This document shows positions 46,555 to 55,820 of a stretch of 64,000 nucleotides of DNA, piece by piece. The stretch covers positions 6,889 through 70,888 of the forward strand of contig NZ_BMUT01000009.1 in assembly GCF_014650335.1 (NCBI RefSeq), written 5' to 3'. The notes beneath the pieces were generated by a model. The model did no database searches. It was given only the letters and a program-made list of their open reading frames with translations, and had not been told where the DNA came from. This stretch comes from Streptomyces hiroshimensis. Lineage in GTDB: Bacteria; Actinomycetota; Actinomycetes; Streptomycetales; Streptomycetaceae. Within the stretch, counting starts at the first letter, position 1. Each line of letters opens with the position of its first letter. Made by a program: the position numbers and the translations under genes.

Positions 46555-47894
46555 GCCGCGTCCTTCTCAGGGCTGCGGGTGACCGCAGGTGCCGGGTCGG
46601 GGGTGTGGAACACCGTGGTCGTCTTGAAGGTGCCGGCCCGGACGACACCGCTCGCGTCCTCCAGCGCCCGCACGTAGGAGCCCGCGTAGCCGGTCGGGAG
46701 CAGGAACACGCCCCATGTGGCGCTCCACTCGCCCGCCTGCCCGCTCTCGGGGTCGATCACCTTCTCGGGGCGGCAGCCGGCGCGGCGCTGCACGATGAAC
46801 CCGGCGCCGGCGGAGGCGTCGAGGGCGTCCTTCCACTCCCGGTCGGTACTGTCCCAGCCTGCGACGATGCCGGCGCCGCCGTAGTCGGCGCGCGGCTTGA
46901 GGATGAGCTCGTCGCGGTGGGCGCGGCAGTGGTCGGTGAGCTCGGGGGTCAGGAGCCGGGTCCAGGGCAGGATGCGGTCGATGAGCTGCGCTTCCGCGTC
47001 CGAGAGGCCCTCGCGCAGCCGCGGGTCCGACATCAGGGCCATGGCGCCCTTGTTGCCGAAGAGGGCGCTCTGCGGCGTGGTCCACAGGACCACGCGGCCC
47101 TCCTCGTGGGCCCGCAGCACGGGTTCGAGGTCACGCGGCCCGTCGGGGTCGTCCACGATCTCGTTGGGCGTGAAGTACCGCAGGATCACGTCGACGCGGC
47201 GGCCGTGCAGGTGGATCCGCCCGGCCCGCTCCTCCAGCTGCCCGACCTCGCCGACGACGAGGTCGATGCCGCAGCGGTGCATCATCTCCGCGAAGGAGCG
47301 CGCGAGGTGGGTGCTGCCGGACAGGCCGCCGTTGGCCTCGACGTAGGCGACGACGGGCTCGGCGCCGCCGGTGAGGTCCCGGGAGACCTCGCGCAGGGTC
47401 GCGGCGAGGCGCTCCCCGGTGTGGACGTGACCGAGACCGTGCTCATCGGCGAAGGCGCGGAAGGCGGGCACGTCGAGGAGGACGCGGGCGAGCTCGGCGC
47501 GGTCCGTGCCGCCGAGGGAGCTGCCCACGTTGAGCTCGAAGAGCTTGAACGACTCGCCGTCGTGGCTGAGGTCCGCGCGCCCGTACAGCGCCGGCCGGTC
47601 GCCCAGCCGCCGCATGACGGCGGCGCGGGCCGCGTCGATGCCCAGTGCCGCGCAGTACCGCCCGAGGTCGCCGTCGTAGAGCCGCTGCGGGATGTCGAAC
47701 AGCAGCTCGAAGAAGGCGCTCAGGTCGTCGGCGACGGCGCGGATCTCGGCCTCCGGGACGAAGAACGGCCGCGGGAGCAGCATCTTGCCGAAGGCCTCGG
47801 CGAACGCCTCGGGGAGCCGTGCGTCCCGTACGGCGTCGAGCAGTCCGCGGTCGCCTTCCTCCGTCCGCCGGAGCCAGGTCTCGGTGACGGTCAT
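46539..47894 (-). CDS. Permuted-type ATP-grasp protein (copy 1)
   Basis: 451-aa protein of the glutathionylspermidine-synthase-like, circularly permuted ATP-grasp type. It shows YGRADLSHDGESFKLFELN in the N-terminal half and LILKPRADYGGAGIVAGWD as the ATP-binding strand in the C-terminal half. It is paralogous to the next gene along its whole length. Family members form amide bonds between a carboxylate and an amine using ATP. It overlaps pepN and lies 6 bp after copy 2. It could ligate the AmCP-derived amino acid to another acid, which is inference. Confidence 0.75.
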   Translation of the reverse strand: MTVTETWLRRTEEGDRGLLDAVRDARLPEAFAEAFGKMLLPRPFFVPEAEIRAVADDLSAFFELLFDIPQRLYDGDLGRYCAALGIDAARAAVMRRLGDRPALYGRADLSHDGESFKLFELNVGSSLGGTDRAELARVLLDVPAFRAFADEHGLGHVHTGERLAATLREVSRDLTGGAEPVVAYVEANGGLSGSTHLARSFAEMMHRCGIDLVVGEVGQLEERAGRIHLHGRRVDVILRYFTPNEIVDDPDGPRDLEPVLRAHEEGRVVLWTTPQSALFGNKGAMALMSDPRLREGLSDAEAQLIDRILPWTRLLTPELTDHCRAHRDELILKPRADYGGAGIVAGWDSTDREWKDALDASAGAGFIVQRRAGCRPEKVIDPESGQAGEWSATWGVFLLPTGYAGSYVRALEDASGVVRAGTFKTTTVFHTPDPAPAVTRSPEKDAAWQAI

Positions 47895-47900
47895 CGGGCG

Positions 47901-49238
47901 TCAGACCTCTCCGTAGTGGAAGACGCCGGCGGTGCGCGTGTTCTTGTACGCGGTGACGCCGATGACCGGGCTCTCGAAGGCGGGGACGGCACGCGCGTAG
48001 GCGCCCGCGTAGCCGCGCGGCGTGTAGAACAGGCCCCATGCGGCCTGCCAGGGCTCGACGGCCCCGGTCTGCGGGTCCCGGACCGGCTCGGAGCGCGGGA
48101 TCACGCGCTTCTGGATGACGCAGCCGTCCTCGACGCCGTCCTTGAGGGTCTTCCACCAGGTGTCCGCGTCGGTGTCCCAGCCCGCGACGACGCCGACGCC
48201 GCCGTAGTAGCCGTTCGGCTTGAGGATGAGCTCCTCGCGGTTGTCGCGGGCGTACGTGACGAGCTCGTCGTCCAGGGACGCGGCGCCCTTGAGGGAGCGG
48301 GTCCAGGGCAGGACGCGGTCGACGACGGCCAGCTCGTCGGCGGTGAAGCGGTCCCGGTGGCGGGTGTCGGAGAGCAGGCCCAGCGCGCCCTTGTTGGCGA
48401 AGAGGTTGCTCTCGAAGGGCGTGAACAGGACGGTGCCGCCCTCGCGGTGGGCCTTGAGGACCGGCTCGACCAGCGCGAAGCCGTCCGCGTCGCCGATGAT
48501 CTCCTCGACGGTGAAGCAGCGCAGCACGACGTCGATGCCGGTGTCGCCCAGGTAGAGCTTGCCGTCGCGCTCGCGGACGTCGCCGACCTCGGCGACGTGG
48601 AAGTCCAGGCCGAAGCCGCGCATCACGTCGCGGAAGGTGTTCCAGTGGGCCGCGTACCCGGCGAGCCCGCCCGGGCCCTCCAGGAGCGCCACGACCGGCG
48701 AGTCGCTCAGGTGCCGGCCGGCCTCGCGCAGCGTCTCGGCGACCTCGCGGCCGGTGTGGGTGTAGCCGAGGCCGTGGTCGGCGGCGAACTTCGCGAACGC
48801 CTCGTTCTCCATCAGGGCCTTGGGGATCTCGCCCGCGCGGTCCGCGCCGCCGACCTCGCTGGCGATGCCGATCTCCAGCAGCTTGAACGAGGTGCCGTCG
48901 TGGTACATGTCGGCGCGGCCGTAGCAGGGCGGCTTGATGCCGCCGAGCGAGGTGATCAGCTTCGCCCGCTGCTCGTCGATGCCGAGGGTGGACGTGTAGC
49001 GCTGCAGGTCGCCGTCGAAGAGGCGCTGGGGCAGCGAGGTGATCAGCTCGAAGAGGCGCAGGACGTCGGTGCCGAAGTCCACGATCTCGCGGTGGTCGAC
49101 GAACAGCGGCCGGGGCAGGTACGAGCCCGTCCAGTTGCTCAGCGAGGGGTGGCGGTCGATCTCGTCCACGACGTGGCGCAGGGCGTCCTGCCGGTGGTAC
49201 TGCTCGACGAGCTCGTGATCGGTGGGGAAACGGGTCAC
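47901..49238 (-). CDS. Permuted-type ATP-grasp protein (copy 2)
   Basis: 445-aa paralogue of the downstream gene. Shared blocks include LPRPLFV, LPQRLFDGDLQRYTSTLGID, YGRADMYHDGTSFKLLEI, LFANKGALGLLSD and LILKPNGYYGGVGVVAGWD. Differences cluster in the middle and at the C-terminus, so the two may use different substrates in successive ligations. The GTG at 49238 follows GGAGAAGG and overlaps the MFS stop. A longer upstream frame lies inside the MFS gene and is rejected. Confidence 0.75.
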   Translation of the reverse strand: MTRFPTDHELVEQYHRQDALRHVVDEIDRHPSLSNWTGSYLPRPLFVDHREIVDFGTDVLRLFELITSLPQRLFDGDLQRYTSTLGIDEQRAKLITSLGGIKPPCYGRADMYHDGTSFKLLEIGIASEVGGADRAGEIPKALMENEAFAKFAADHGLGYTHTGREVAETLREAGRHLSDSPVVALLEGPGGLAGYAAHWNTFRDVMRGFGLDFHVAEVGDVRERDGKLYLGDTGIDVVLRCFTVEEIIGDADGFALVEPVLKAHREGGTVLFTPFESNLFANKGALGLLSDTRHRDRFTADELAVVDRVLPWTRSLKGAASLDDELVTYARDNREELILKPNGYYGGVGVVAGWDTDADTWWKTLKDGVEDGCVIQKRVIPRSEPVRDPQTGAVEPWQAAWGLFYTPRGYAGAYARAVPAFESPVIGVTAYKNTRTAGVFHYGEV

Positions 49239-50488
49239 AGTGCCTTCTCCGTAAGCTTCGAGTTGTCGGTCTGAGGGGGGTTGACGCGCCGCTCGACGGC
49301 GGCGGTGAGGCGCAGCGTCGCGAGCGCGGTGAGGATGCCGGTGACGGCGCAGCCCCACCACAGGGCGGCCGGGCCGACGGTGGTGAACAGGCCGACCGCG
49401 GTGGCGGGCGCCGCCAGGCGCGCCGCGGACCAGACCCAGCTGATCGCGCCCTGGTAGCGGCCGCGGGCCTCCGCGGGGGCGATGTCGGCGACGATCGCAC
49501 CGGCCACGACGCCGTTGACGACCTCGCCGACCGACCAGACCACCACGGTCAGGACGTACTGCCAGGCGTTGCCGGCGAGCCCGGTGGAGGCGACGCCGAT
49601 GCCGATCAGCGCCCACGAGGCGGCGAGCACCTTGATGCGGGGCAGCTTGGCGAGCCGGCCGTAGAGGACGGGCTGGAGGGCCACGACCAGCACGGCGTTG
49701 GCGACGCCGACGAGGCCGTAGACCGCGGGCGACAGGCCGTCCGAGCGGATGGCGAGGGGGATGGTGAACTCGGTCTGGGTGTAGATGGTGATGCCGAGGG
49801 TGCTCAGGCCCATGTGGGCGAGCATCAGCCGGTCCCGGAAGACGACGCCGTAGCCGACGCCGCCCTTGGCCTGGGCGGGCGCCTCGGGGCGGGGCAGGTC
49901 CTTGGGGATGCCGACGATCACGATGACCGCGTAGGCCAGGCAGGTGACGGCGTCCAGCAGGAACAGCAGCCAGAAGCCGCGGGCCGCCAGGTAGCCCGCG
50001 GCGGCGCTCGCCACGGCCGTGCCGATGTTGAAGCCCCAGTGCAGCAGGCTGAACGCCTTGCCGCGCAGCTCCGTGCCGACGACGTCGCCGACGAGCGCGG
50101 AGGCGGCCGGGCGGTAGATGCCCGACGTCAGGCCGAGCAGGGCCGCCGCGGCGCCCAGCGTGACCGGGCTGGGCGCCGCGAGCAGCGCACCCAGGCCGGC
50201 GGGGGTGGCGACCAGGCCGATGATGACCGCGGAGCGGCGGCCGATGCGGTCGGCGAGCGAACCGCCGAGCACCGGCCCGAACATGCCGCCGATGCCGAGG
50301 GCGATCACGATGCCGCCGGTCTGTGCGGTGCTGATGCCGCGCGAGCCCAGGTAGAAGACCAGGAACGGGACGACCATGGTGCCGATCCGGTTCGCGATCA
50401 TTCCGGCGAAGACGATCCAGAACGGCCTCGGCAGACCGCCGAAGTTGTTCTGAAAAACCGTTCGCAGGGGCGAGGTTGCGCTGCTCAT
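49235..50488 (-). CDS. MFS transporter, likely exporter of region 3 product
   Basis: 417-aa MFS protein with about 12 TM helices. The A-motif loop is GGSLADRIGRRSAV, and a TM5-region GxxxGP-like segment (GIGGMFGPVLGG) is visible earlier. The polar C-terminal tail ends with KLTEKAL. It is embedded in the operon between the SBP-like gene and the ATP-grasp genes, so export of, and resistance to, the product is likely. Confidence 0.85.
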   Translation of the reverse strand: MSSATSPLRTVFQNNFGGLPRPFWIVFAGMIANRIGTMVVPFLVFYLGSRGISTAQTGGIVIALGIGGMFGPVLGGSLADRIGRRSAVIIGLVATPAGLGALLAAPSPVTLGAAAALLGLTSGIYRPAASALVGDVVGTELRGKAFSLLHWGFNIGTAVASAAAGYLAARGFWLLFLLDAVTCLAYAVIVIVGIPKDLPRPEAPAQAKGGVGYGVVFRDRLMLAHMGLSTLGITIYTQTEFTIPLAIRSDGLSPAVYGLVGVANAVLVVALQPVLYGRLAKLPRIKVLAASWALIGIGVASTGLAGNAWQYVLTVVVWSVGEVVNGVVAGAIVADIAPAEARGRYQGAISWVWSAARLAAPATAVGLFTTVGPAALWWGCAVTGILTALATLRLTAAVERRVNPPQTDNSKLTEKAL

Positions 50489-50519
50489 CGGTGGTTTCCC
50501 TCCTCTCCGGCCCGCCTGC

Positions 50520-52157
50520 TCAGGCGACGACGTGGACGCGGGTCAGGTTGGGCACGAAGTACTGCGCGCTCAGGAACAGCCCGCCGACCTGCGGCCCGAA
50601 GAGGGTGAACTGCCGCTTGTAGTACACGGGGACGACCGGCGCGTGCTCGGCCATCAGACGGCGGTCCAGCTCGGCGTAGCCCTCGGCGACGGCCGCGCGG
50701 TCGGGCTCCTGGGCGAGCCGGGCGATCTCCGCGGTGATCTCCGGGTCGTCGAAGTAGGAGAGGTTCATGTTGCCCTGGGCGGTGAGGCGGTCGCCGCGGA
50801 AGAGGACGTCGAAGACGCCGGAGGCGTCCGGGAAGTCCGGGCCCCACACGCCGTAGATCAGGTCGCAGTCGTTCTCGGCGTCGCCCATCAGGCTGTAGAA
50901 CGCGGCCTTGTCGACCGGGCGCAGGACGATCTCGAAGCCGGCCGCCTCCAGGGCGGTCTTGACCGCGGGGGCCACGGGGGCGTTCGGGAGGGTGTCCGGG
51001 TAGGCGAAGACCAGCGGGCGCAGCTCCTTGCCGGCCAGCAGCTCCTTGGCCTTGACCGGGTCGCCGTGCTCGCCCGACGGGTAGACGTCGTGGTGGCGGT
51101 AGCCGGGGACCATCGGCGCGAGGATCGTGGTGGCGTACTGGGCGCCCGCCGTGCCGCCCGCGAGCTCCACGCAGGTGCCGCGGTCGAAGGCGTGGTTGAG
51201 GGCCCGGCGCACGTCCACGTCGGTGACGCGGCGGGTGTTGATGTACACGTACTGCAGGTACGCGGACGGCCCGGCGATCACGCGGGACGAGAGCTCCTCG
51301 GAGCCCTGGACGGTGGCCACGTGCGCGTCGGCGACGTCGAAGGTCGCGACGGCGAAGCGGTCCTGGCCGGAGGGGTCCAGCAGGCGCTCGGTCTGCTGGT
51401 CGCGGGCGACGCCGAACTCCCAGAGGATCTCGTCCGGGTACTGGTGGCGGATCGGGTCGGTGGCCGGGTCCCAGTGCGGGTTGCGCTCCAGCAGGTAGTG
51501 ACCCTTCTCCCCCGCGACCCGCTCCTTGACCTTGTACGGGCCGGTGGCCAGCCACGACGTCTCGTAGTCCGCGCCGGTGTCGCGGTCGCGCGGGACCGGC
51601 GTGGTGGTGGTCGTGGTGGCGAAGAACGGGAAGCCGGGGGTCGGCTCGGCGAGGGAGAAGACGATCGTGCGCTCGTCGGGCGTGCTCAGGCCGGGCGCCT
51701 GCGGGCCGTCCTCCTCGGGGCCGCCGTAGGCGCGCTCCGGGTCCAGGGCCTGCTGGATGAACTGCGGGCCGTAGACGCCGTTGGGGCCGAACGAGCGGGT
51801 GATCGCGTGCGCCACGTCGTACGAGGTGACGGGCGTGCCGTCCTCGAACTTCAGGCCCTCGCGCAGGGTGTAGGTCCAGGTCCGGCCGCCGTCGGTGGTG
51901 CGGCCGGTGTCGGTCGCGAGGTCGCCGACGAGGCGGCGCGGGCCGCCGTCGTAGCTCTCCTGGTAGCCCGTGAGGGTCCGGTGGAAGAGGCCGAGCGCGA
52001 CGCCGAGCGTGGTGCCGATGTACATCTGCGTCGGGTCGACGTGCTCCGGCGGGGCGTCGGCGAGCAGGGTGACGCGGCCGCCGCGGCGCGCCCCGGGCAC
52101 GTCCGGGGCGGGGGTGGGGGCCTCCCCCAGGTGATCGATCTCGAACTGCTGCGACAC
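50520..52157 (-). CDS. SBP_bac_5 (OppA/DppA)-family protein without signal peptide
   Basis: 545-aa protein with the full peptide-binding-protein fold: GLFHRTLTGY, DLATDTGRTTDGGRTWTYTLREGLKFEDGTPVTS, DVRRALNHAFDR and a C-terminal YAELDRRLMAEHAPVVPVYY. The N-terminus is hydrophilic, with no hydrophobic core or lipobox, and there is no in-frame start further upstream. The GTG at 52157 has AGGAG 9 bp before it; a TTG at 52166 abuts the AGGAG and is less likely. No ABC permease is nearby. It could be a cytosolic binding or immunity protein. Confidence 0.8.
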   Translation of the reverse strand: MSQQFEIDHLGEAPTPAPDVPGARRGGRVTLLADAPPEHVDPTQMYIGTTLGVALGLFHRTLTGYQESYDGGPRRLVGDLATDTGRTTDGGRTWTYTLREGLKFEDGTPVTSYDVAHAITRSFGPNGVYGPQFIQQALDPERAYGGPEEDGPQAPGLSTPDERTIVFSLAEPTPGFPFFATTTTTTPVPRDRDTGADYETSWLATGPYKVKERVAGEKGHYLLERNPHWDPATDPIRHQYPDEILWEFGVARDQQTERLLDPSGQDRFAVATFDVADAHVATVQGSEELSSRVIAGPSAYLQYVYINTRRVTDVDVRRALNHAFDRGTCVELAGGTAGAQYATTILAPMVPGYRHHDVYPSGEHGDPVKAKELLAGKELRPLVFAYPDTLPNAPVAPAVKTALEAAGFEIVLRPVDKAAFYSLMGDAENDCDLIYGVWGPDFPDASGVFDVLFRGDRLTAQGNMNLSYFDDPEITAEIARLAQEPDRAAVAEGYAELDRRLMAEHAPVVPVYYKRQFTLFGPQVGGLFLSAQYFVPNLTRVHVVA

Positions 52158-52258
52158 GGTGGACAACTCCTGTGGATGGGTGTGGACGAAGGGGGAGGGG
52201 GACCTGGGGGGCTGGGGGCTCGCCCCCCAGGAAACGGCGAAAGGGTGGGACCGGGGCG

Positions 52259-53179
52259 TTACACCTCTGCCGGCGTGAGCCGGTCCGCCGCGGCGAGGAC
52301 CGCCTGAAGGTCGAAGCCCAGGGCGGCCATGACCTCCCCGTGGTCACCGCCCTCGGCAGGCCACGCGTGCCCCGCGTTGACGCCGAAGACCTCGCAGCGG
52401 GGCATCAGCAGCGCCAGCGCCTCGGCGACGCCGCCCTCCCGCCGGTGCTCCTCGACGACCACGAAACGGCGGTGCCGGTCACCGAGTTCGGCGGCGGCGA
52501 GCGTCAGGTGGTGGTGGTCCAGGTAGGTGAGGTGGGCGTGGCCCAGGCCGGGCCGCTGCCCGGTCGCCTCCAGCGCGAGGCGGGTGCCCTCCTCCCCGAC
52601 CGACACCAGGCAGACCTCGTCCGCCGCCGCCTCGTTCGCCCAGTTGACCAGCGGCAGTTCGCCGCCGGACCACGGCAGGCTCTCGTACGCCGCGTTCCGG
52701 CCGGTCCGGATGTAGTGCGGGCGCCCGGACTCGGCGGCCGCCCGCACGACGGCGCGCATGTCGGCCTCGCCGTACGGGGCGGCGATGGTCACGCCGGGAA
52801 CGCTGCGCAGGACCGCGAGGTCCTCCAGGCAGTGGTGGGTGGTGCCGAACCAGGCGCCGGAGACGCCCGCGTAGGGGGCGACCACCGTGACGCCCGCGCC
52901 CAGGTAGCCGAGGGTGAGCTTGAGGCTCTCGGCCGCCCGGAGCGCGGCGAACGGCGCGAAGGTGGAGACGAAGGGCCGGTGCCCGCCGGCCGCGAGACCC
53001 GCGGCCATGTCGACCATGGCGCCCTCGGCGATGCCGAGATTGAAGAACCGGTCGGGGTGGGCGGTCTGGAAGGGGTGGTTCTTGCCGCCGAGGTCGGCCT
53101 CCAGGCAGACGATGCGCTCGTCCGCCTCGGCGAGGGCGGTGAGTTCGGCGCGGTAGGCGTCGCGCCCTGACAAGGTCAT
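52259..53179 (-). CDS. Transketolase C-terminal subunit
   Basis: 306-aa split-transketolase beta chain (pyrimidine-binding plus C-terminal domains), with the conserved glutamate in FFNLGIAEGAMVDMAAGLA and the TFAPFAALRAAESLK segment. With the next gene it forms a TPP enzyme that transfers a two-carbon ketol unit. In vazabitide-type pathways this acts on AmCP-bound glutamate semialdehyde. It overlaps the partner by ATGA. Confidence 0.92.
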   Translation of the reverse strand: MTLSGRDAYRAELTALAEADERIVCLEADLGGKNHPFQTAHPDRFFNLGIAEGAMVDMAAGLAAGGHRPFVSTFAPFAALRAAESLKLTLGYLGAGVTVVAPYAGVSGAWFGTTHHCLEDLAVLRSVPGVTIAAPYGEADMRAVVRAAAESGRPHYIRTGRNAAYESLPWSGGELPLVNWANEAAADEVCLVSVGEEGTRLALEATGQRPGLGHAHLTYLDHHHLTLAAAELGDRHRRFVVVEEHRREGGVAEALALLMPRCEVFGVNAGHAWPAEGGDHGEVMAALGFDLQAVLAAADRLTPAEV

Positions 53180-53973
53180 CGGATCATCCGCTTCCACTTG
53201 GCGGCGCGCGGGGCGTCGATGGTCACGTAGTGCGAGCCGGCCTTGCCCTCGACGGGCGGCAGGCCCTTGCCCTTGACGGTGTCGGCGATCACCGCGAGCG
53301 GCCGGTCCGCATCCCTGCGGTCCTCGTCGAACAGCGCCGTCAGGGCGGCGAGGTTGTGCCCGTCGACGCGGGCGATGTTGAAGCCGAAGCTCACGAACCG
53401 CTCCGCGAGGTGGGGCAGCGGCGAGATGTCCTCGACCATGCCGTCGTTCTGGCCGCCGTTGCGGTCCACGACGAGCACGAAGTTGCCCAGCCGCTGCGCC
53501 GCGGCGACCTGGCACGCCTCCCAGACCAGACCTTCCTGCAGTTCGCCGTCCCCCGCGACGGCGATCCCGAGTCCGTTCCGCCCCGACAGCCGCTCGGAGA
53601 GCGCCCAGCCCGCCGCGTAGGGCACCCCGTGGCCGAGGCTGCCGGTGGGGAAGAGCACCCCGGGCACCTTGGGGCCGGGGTGGCCGGTGAAGGGGTGGCC
53701 GGCCTGTCCGTACAGCGGCGCCGGGTTCTCCGGCAGGATCCCGCTGACGTGCAGGGCGGCGTACAGCCCGGCGGCCGCGTGGCCCTTGCTGAGCACGACC
53801 TCGGTGCCGTCGCCGCGGGAGGCCCGGTGCAGCGCCGCGATCAGGATGTCGAGCACCGACAGGCTGCCGCCCAGGTGGCAGCCGCGCGGGCTCGCCGCCA
53901 TGTCGACCACCAGCCGGCGGGCCTCGGCGGCACGCGCCTCGAGCGAGGTGTCGTTCTCCAGCACTGCGGTCAT
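53176..53973 (-). CDS. Transketolase N-terminal subunit
   Basis: 265-aa alpha chain with the TPP/Mg motif GDGELQEGLVWEA (141-153) ending at N172 in DRNGGQ. KGHAAAGLYAAL and HPFTGHPGPKVPGV are the substrate-side loops. Two-gene transketolases are common in secondary metabolism. It overlaps both neighbours by 4 bp, so expression is tightly coupled to the AmCP genes. The ATG at 53973 is used; the frame upstream is a shadow. Confidence 0.93.
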   Translation of the reverse strand: MTAVLENDTSLEARAAEARRLVVDMAASPRGCHLGGSLSVLDILIAALHRASRGDGTEVVLSKGHAAAGLYAALHVSGILPENPAPLYGQAGHPFTGHPGPKVPGVLFPTGSLGHGVPYAAGWALSERLSGRNGLGIAVAGDGELQEGLVWEACQVAAAQRLGNFVLVVDRNGGQNDGMVEDISPLPHLAERFVSFGFNIARVDGHNLAALTALFDEDRRDADRPLAVIADTVKGKGLPPVEGKAGSHYVTIDAPRAAKWKRMIR

Positions 53974-55820
53974 GACCGTCCCCCTTCCAGGGCGAACCAC
54001 CGGCTCACGGCGTCCGCCAGCACGGTGCGGGCGGTACGGGTCTCCTCGGCGCCGATCCGCTCCTCGTCGGTGTGGTCGAGCGCGGAGTCCCCCGGCCCGT
54101 ACGCCACCATCGGGACGCCCTGCCAGGTGGTGGCGAGGGTGTTCATGTCCGAGGTGCCCTTCTTGACCACGAAGCGGGGGCGGACGCCCGCCGCACCGAA
54201 GGCCCGGGTGAACACCTTGGCCAGGGGGCTCGTGCGGCCGCCCGCGTAGCCGGGGGTCGCGCGCAGCACCTCGATCTCCGCGCCGGGGCCCGCCTGGTCG
54301 AGCGCGAGCTTGCGCAGGGTGGCGAGGTCGGCGTCCGGCGGCACCCGGAAGTTGAGGATGCCGACGGCCTGGTGGCGTTCCCGGCCGGTATTGCAGCTGA
54401 TGTCGATGACGGCGCTGAGCGCGTCCGACGCCTCGCCGCGGACGGCGTCGCGGATGTCCTCCAGGACGCGGATCAGGGCGTCCGGGGCGGAGACCGCGTC
54501 CATGCCGGCCGAGTGGCCGCTGGCGACGGTCGCCGTGACCTTCAGCTTGAAGAGGCCGAAGTAGCCGAGGGTGAGCTTCCCGGAGCCGCTGGGCTCGCCG
54601 ATGACGACCGCGTCGGCCGGGTAGTGGTCGCGGGCGTGGAAGGCGCCCTTGGACGAGGAGATCTCCTCCTCGACCGCGCCCACGACGCGCAGCTGCCCGT
54701 TCTCCGGGATCTCGGCGTCGGCCAGCACCTGCAGGAAGTTGACCAGGCAGCCCTTGGCGTCCACGCTGCCGCGGCCCCACAGCTCGTCCTCGCGCCACTC
54801 GACGGGCCAGCGGTGCGGGACGGTGTCCATGTGGCCGAGGAGCAGCAGCCGGTTCTCGCCGGTGCCGCGGGTGGCCACGAGGTTGCCGGCCTCGTCGACG
54901 AACGCGTCGATGCCGTGCTCGGTGCACCAGTCGCGCAGGTAGAGGGCCAGTTCGTGCTCGTCGCCGGAGACCGAGGAGATCCCGACGGCGCGGCTGAGCA
55001 GCGTCAGGTCCCCGGCCGGCTCCTCGGCCCGCCAGAAGCGGGTCCAGCCGGAGGGGTCCGCCATGGTGTGCGGGCCGGTGATGGCCACGTCCGCGGAGCC
55101 GCCCTCCAGGGCCAGCTCGGCGGCCCGGACCTTCTGCCGCATCCGGCCGCCCGCGTAGGCCCGGGCCTCGCCCGGGTGGGCGTGGCGCAGGGTGGAGGCG
55201 GGGTCGGAGGGGTCGGTGAGCAGTCCGGCGGTGCCGGTGACCAGCCGCAGGTGGTCGGCGTCCAGGGCGTTGCTGAGCGCGGCCGCGAGGACGTCGGCGT
55301 CGACGTTGAGCGGCACCCCGCCGTCCCGGTCGCGGACCGGCGGCGAGAGGCAGACCACGTCGTACGCGTCGAGGAGGGCGTTCAGCCGTACGGTGTCGAC
55401 GTCCTCGGGGACGCCCGCGCGGTGGTCGCGGACGACGGTGGCCTTGCCCTCGGCGGTGACGGCCTTCAGCGGGCGGTTGGCGCGCCCGGTGACCAGTCCG
55501 CCGCGGGAGGCGACGGCCGTGAAGGCGCTCAGGCCGAGGGCGCGCAGGCCCTCCTCGACGGCGGGCAGGGTGACCCGCTCGTAGGCGTCGATGAGGTGGG
55601 GCATCTCCTCGGGCGGGCAGTAGCGCACCGCGTCGCCGTTGGCCAGCCGCAGCTGGGGCATGGGCCGGCCGATGGCCTCGTAGTGCTGCTCGATGCCGAC
55701 GGCGCCGCCGGCCACCAGCAGGACGCGGGCGCCCCGGGCCACGAGCCCGGCGAGCTCCTGGTGGATCGCGCCGCGGTCGAGGGTCGCGCTGCCGACCTTG
55801 ACCACGTAGAGGGGCTTCAC
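53970..55820 (-). CDS. Fused AmCP-carboxylate kinase and M20 hydrolase
   Basis: 616-aa single polypeptide. Residues 1 to about 250 form an amino-acid-kinase domain of the ArgB/LysZ type (YVVKVGSATL, VLLVAGGAVG, then VTGTAGLL and an NVDADVLAAAL segment). Residues about 265-616 form an M20/LysK/ArgE hydrolase with GHMDTVP (H330, D332), GRGSVDAKG (D354), the EEE at 384-386 and a late H583. No stop or good ribosome-binding site separates them. The kinase half activates the side-chain carboxylate on the AmCP; the hydrolase half releases the finished amino acid. The GTG start overlaps the reductase gene. Confidence 0.87.
   Translation of the reverse strand: MKPLYVVKVGSATLDRGAIHQELAGLVARGARVLLVAGGAVGIEQHYEAIGRPMPQLRLANGDAVRYCPPEEMPHLIDAYERVTLPAVEEGLRALGLSAFTAVASRGGLVTGRANRPLKAVTAEGKATVVRDHRAGVPEDVDTVRLNALLDAYDVVCLSPPVRDRDGGVPLNVDADVLAAALSNALDADHLRLVTGTAGLLTDPSDPASTLRHAHPGEARAYAGGRMRQKVRAAELALEGGSADVAITGPHTMADPSGWTRFWRAEEPAGDLTLLSRAVGISSVSGDEHELALYLRDWCTEHGIDAFVDEAGNLVATRGTGENRLLLLGHMDTVPHRWPVEWREDELWGRGSVDAKGCLVNFLQVLADAEIPENGQLRVVGAVEEEISSSKGAFHARDHYPADAVVIGEPSGSGKLTLGYFGLFKLKVTATVASGHSAGMDAVSAPDALIRVLEDIRDAVRGEASDALSAVIDISCNTGRERHQAVGILNFRVPPDADLATLRKLALDQAGPGAEIEVLRATPGYAGGRTSPLAKVFTRAFGAAGVRPRFVVKKGTSDMNTLATTWQGVPMVAYGPGDSALDHTDEERIGAEETRTARTVLADAVSRWFALEGGRS

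Noticed and set aside
43931..46648. Extension of the PPTase-like frame across the whole pepN gene (1093 aa)
   Set aside because: It is the shadow of pepN in another frame. Real coding starts at the GTG after GAGGAGGACACC.
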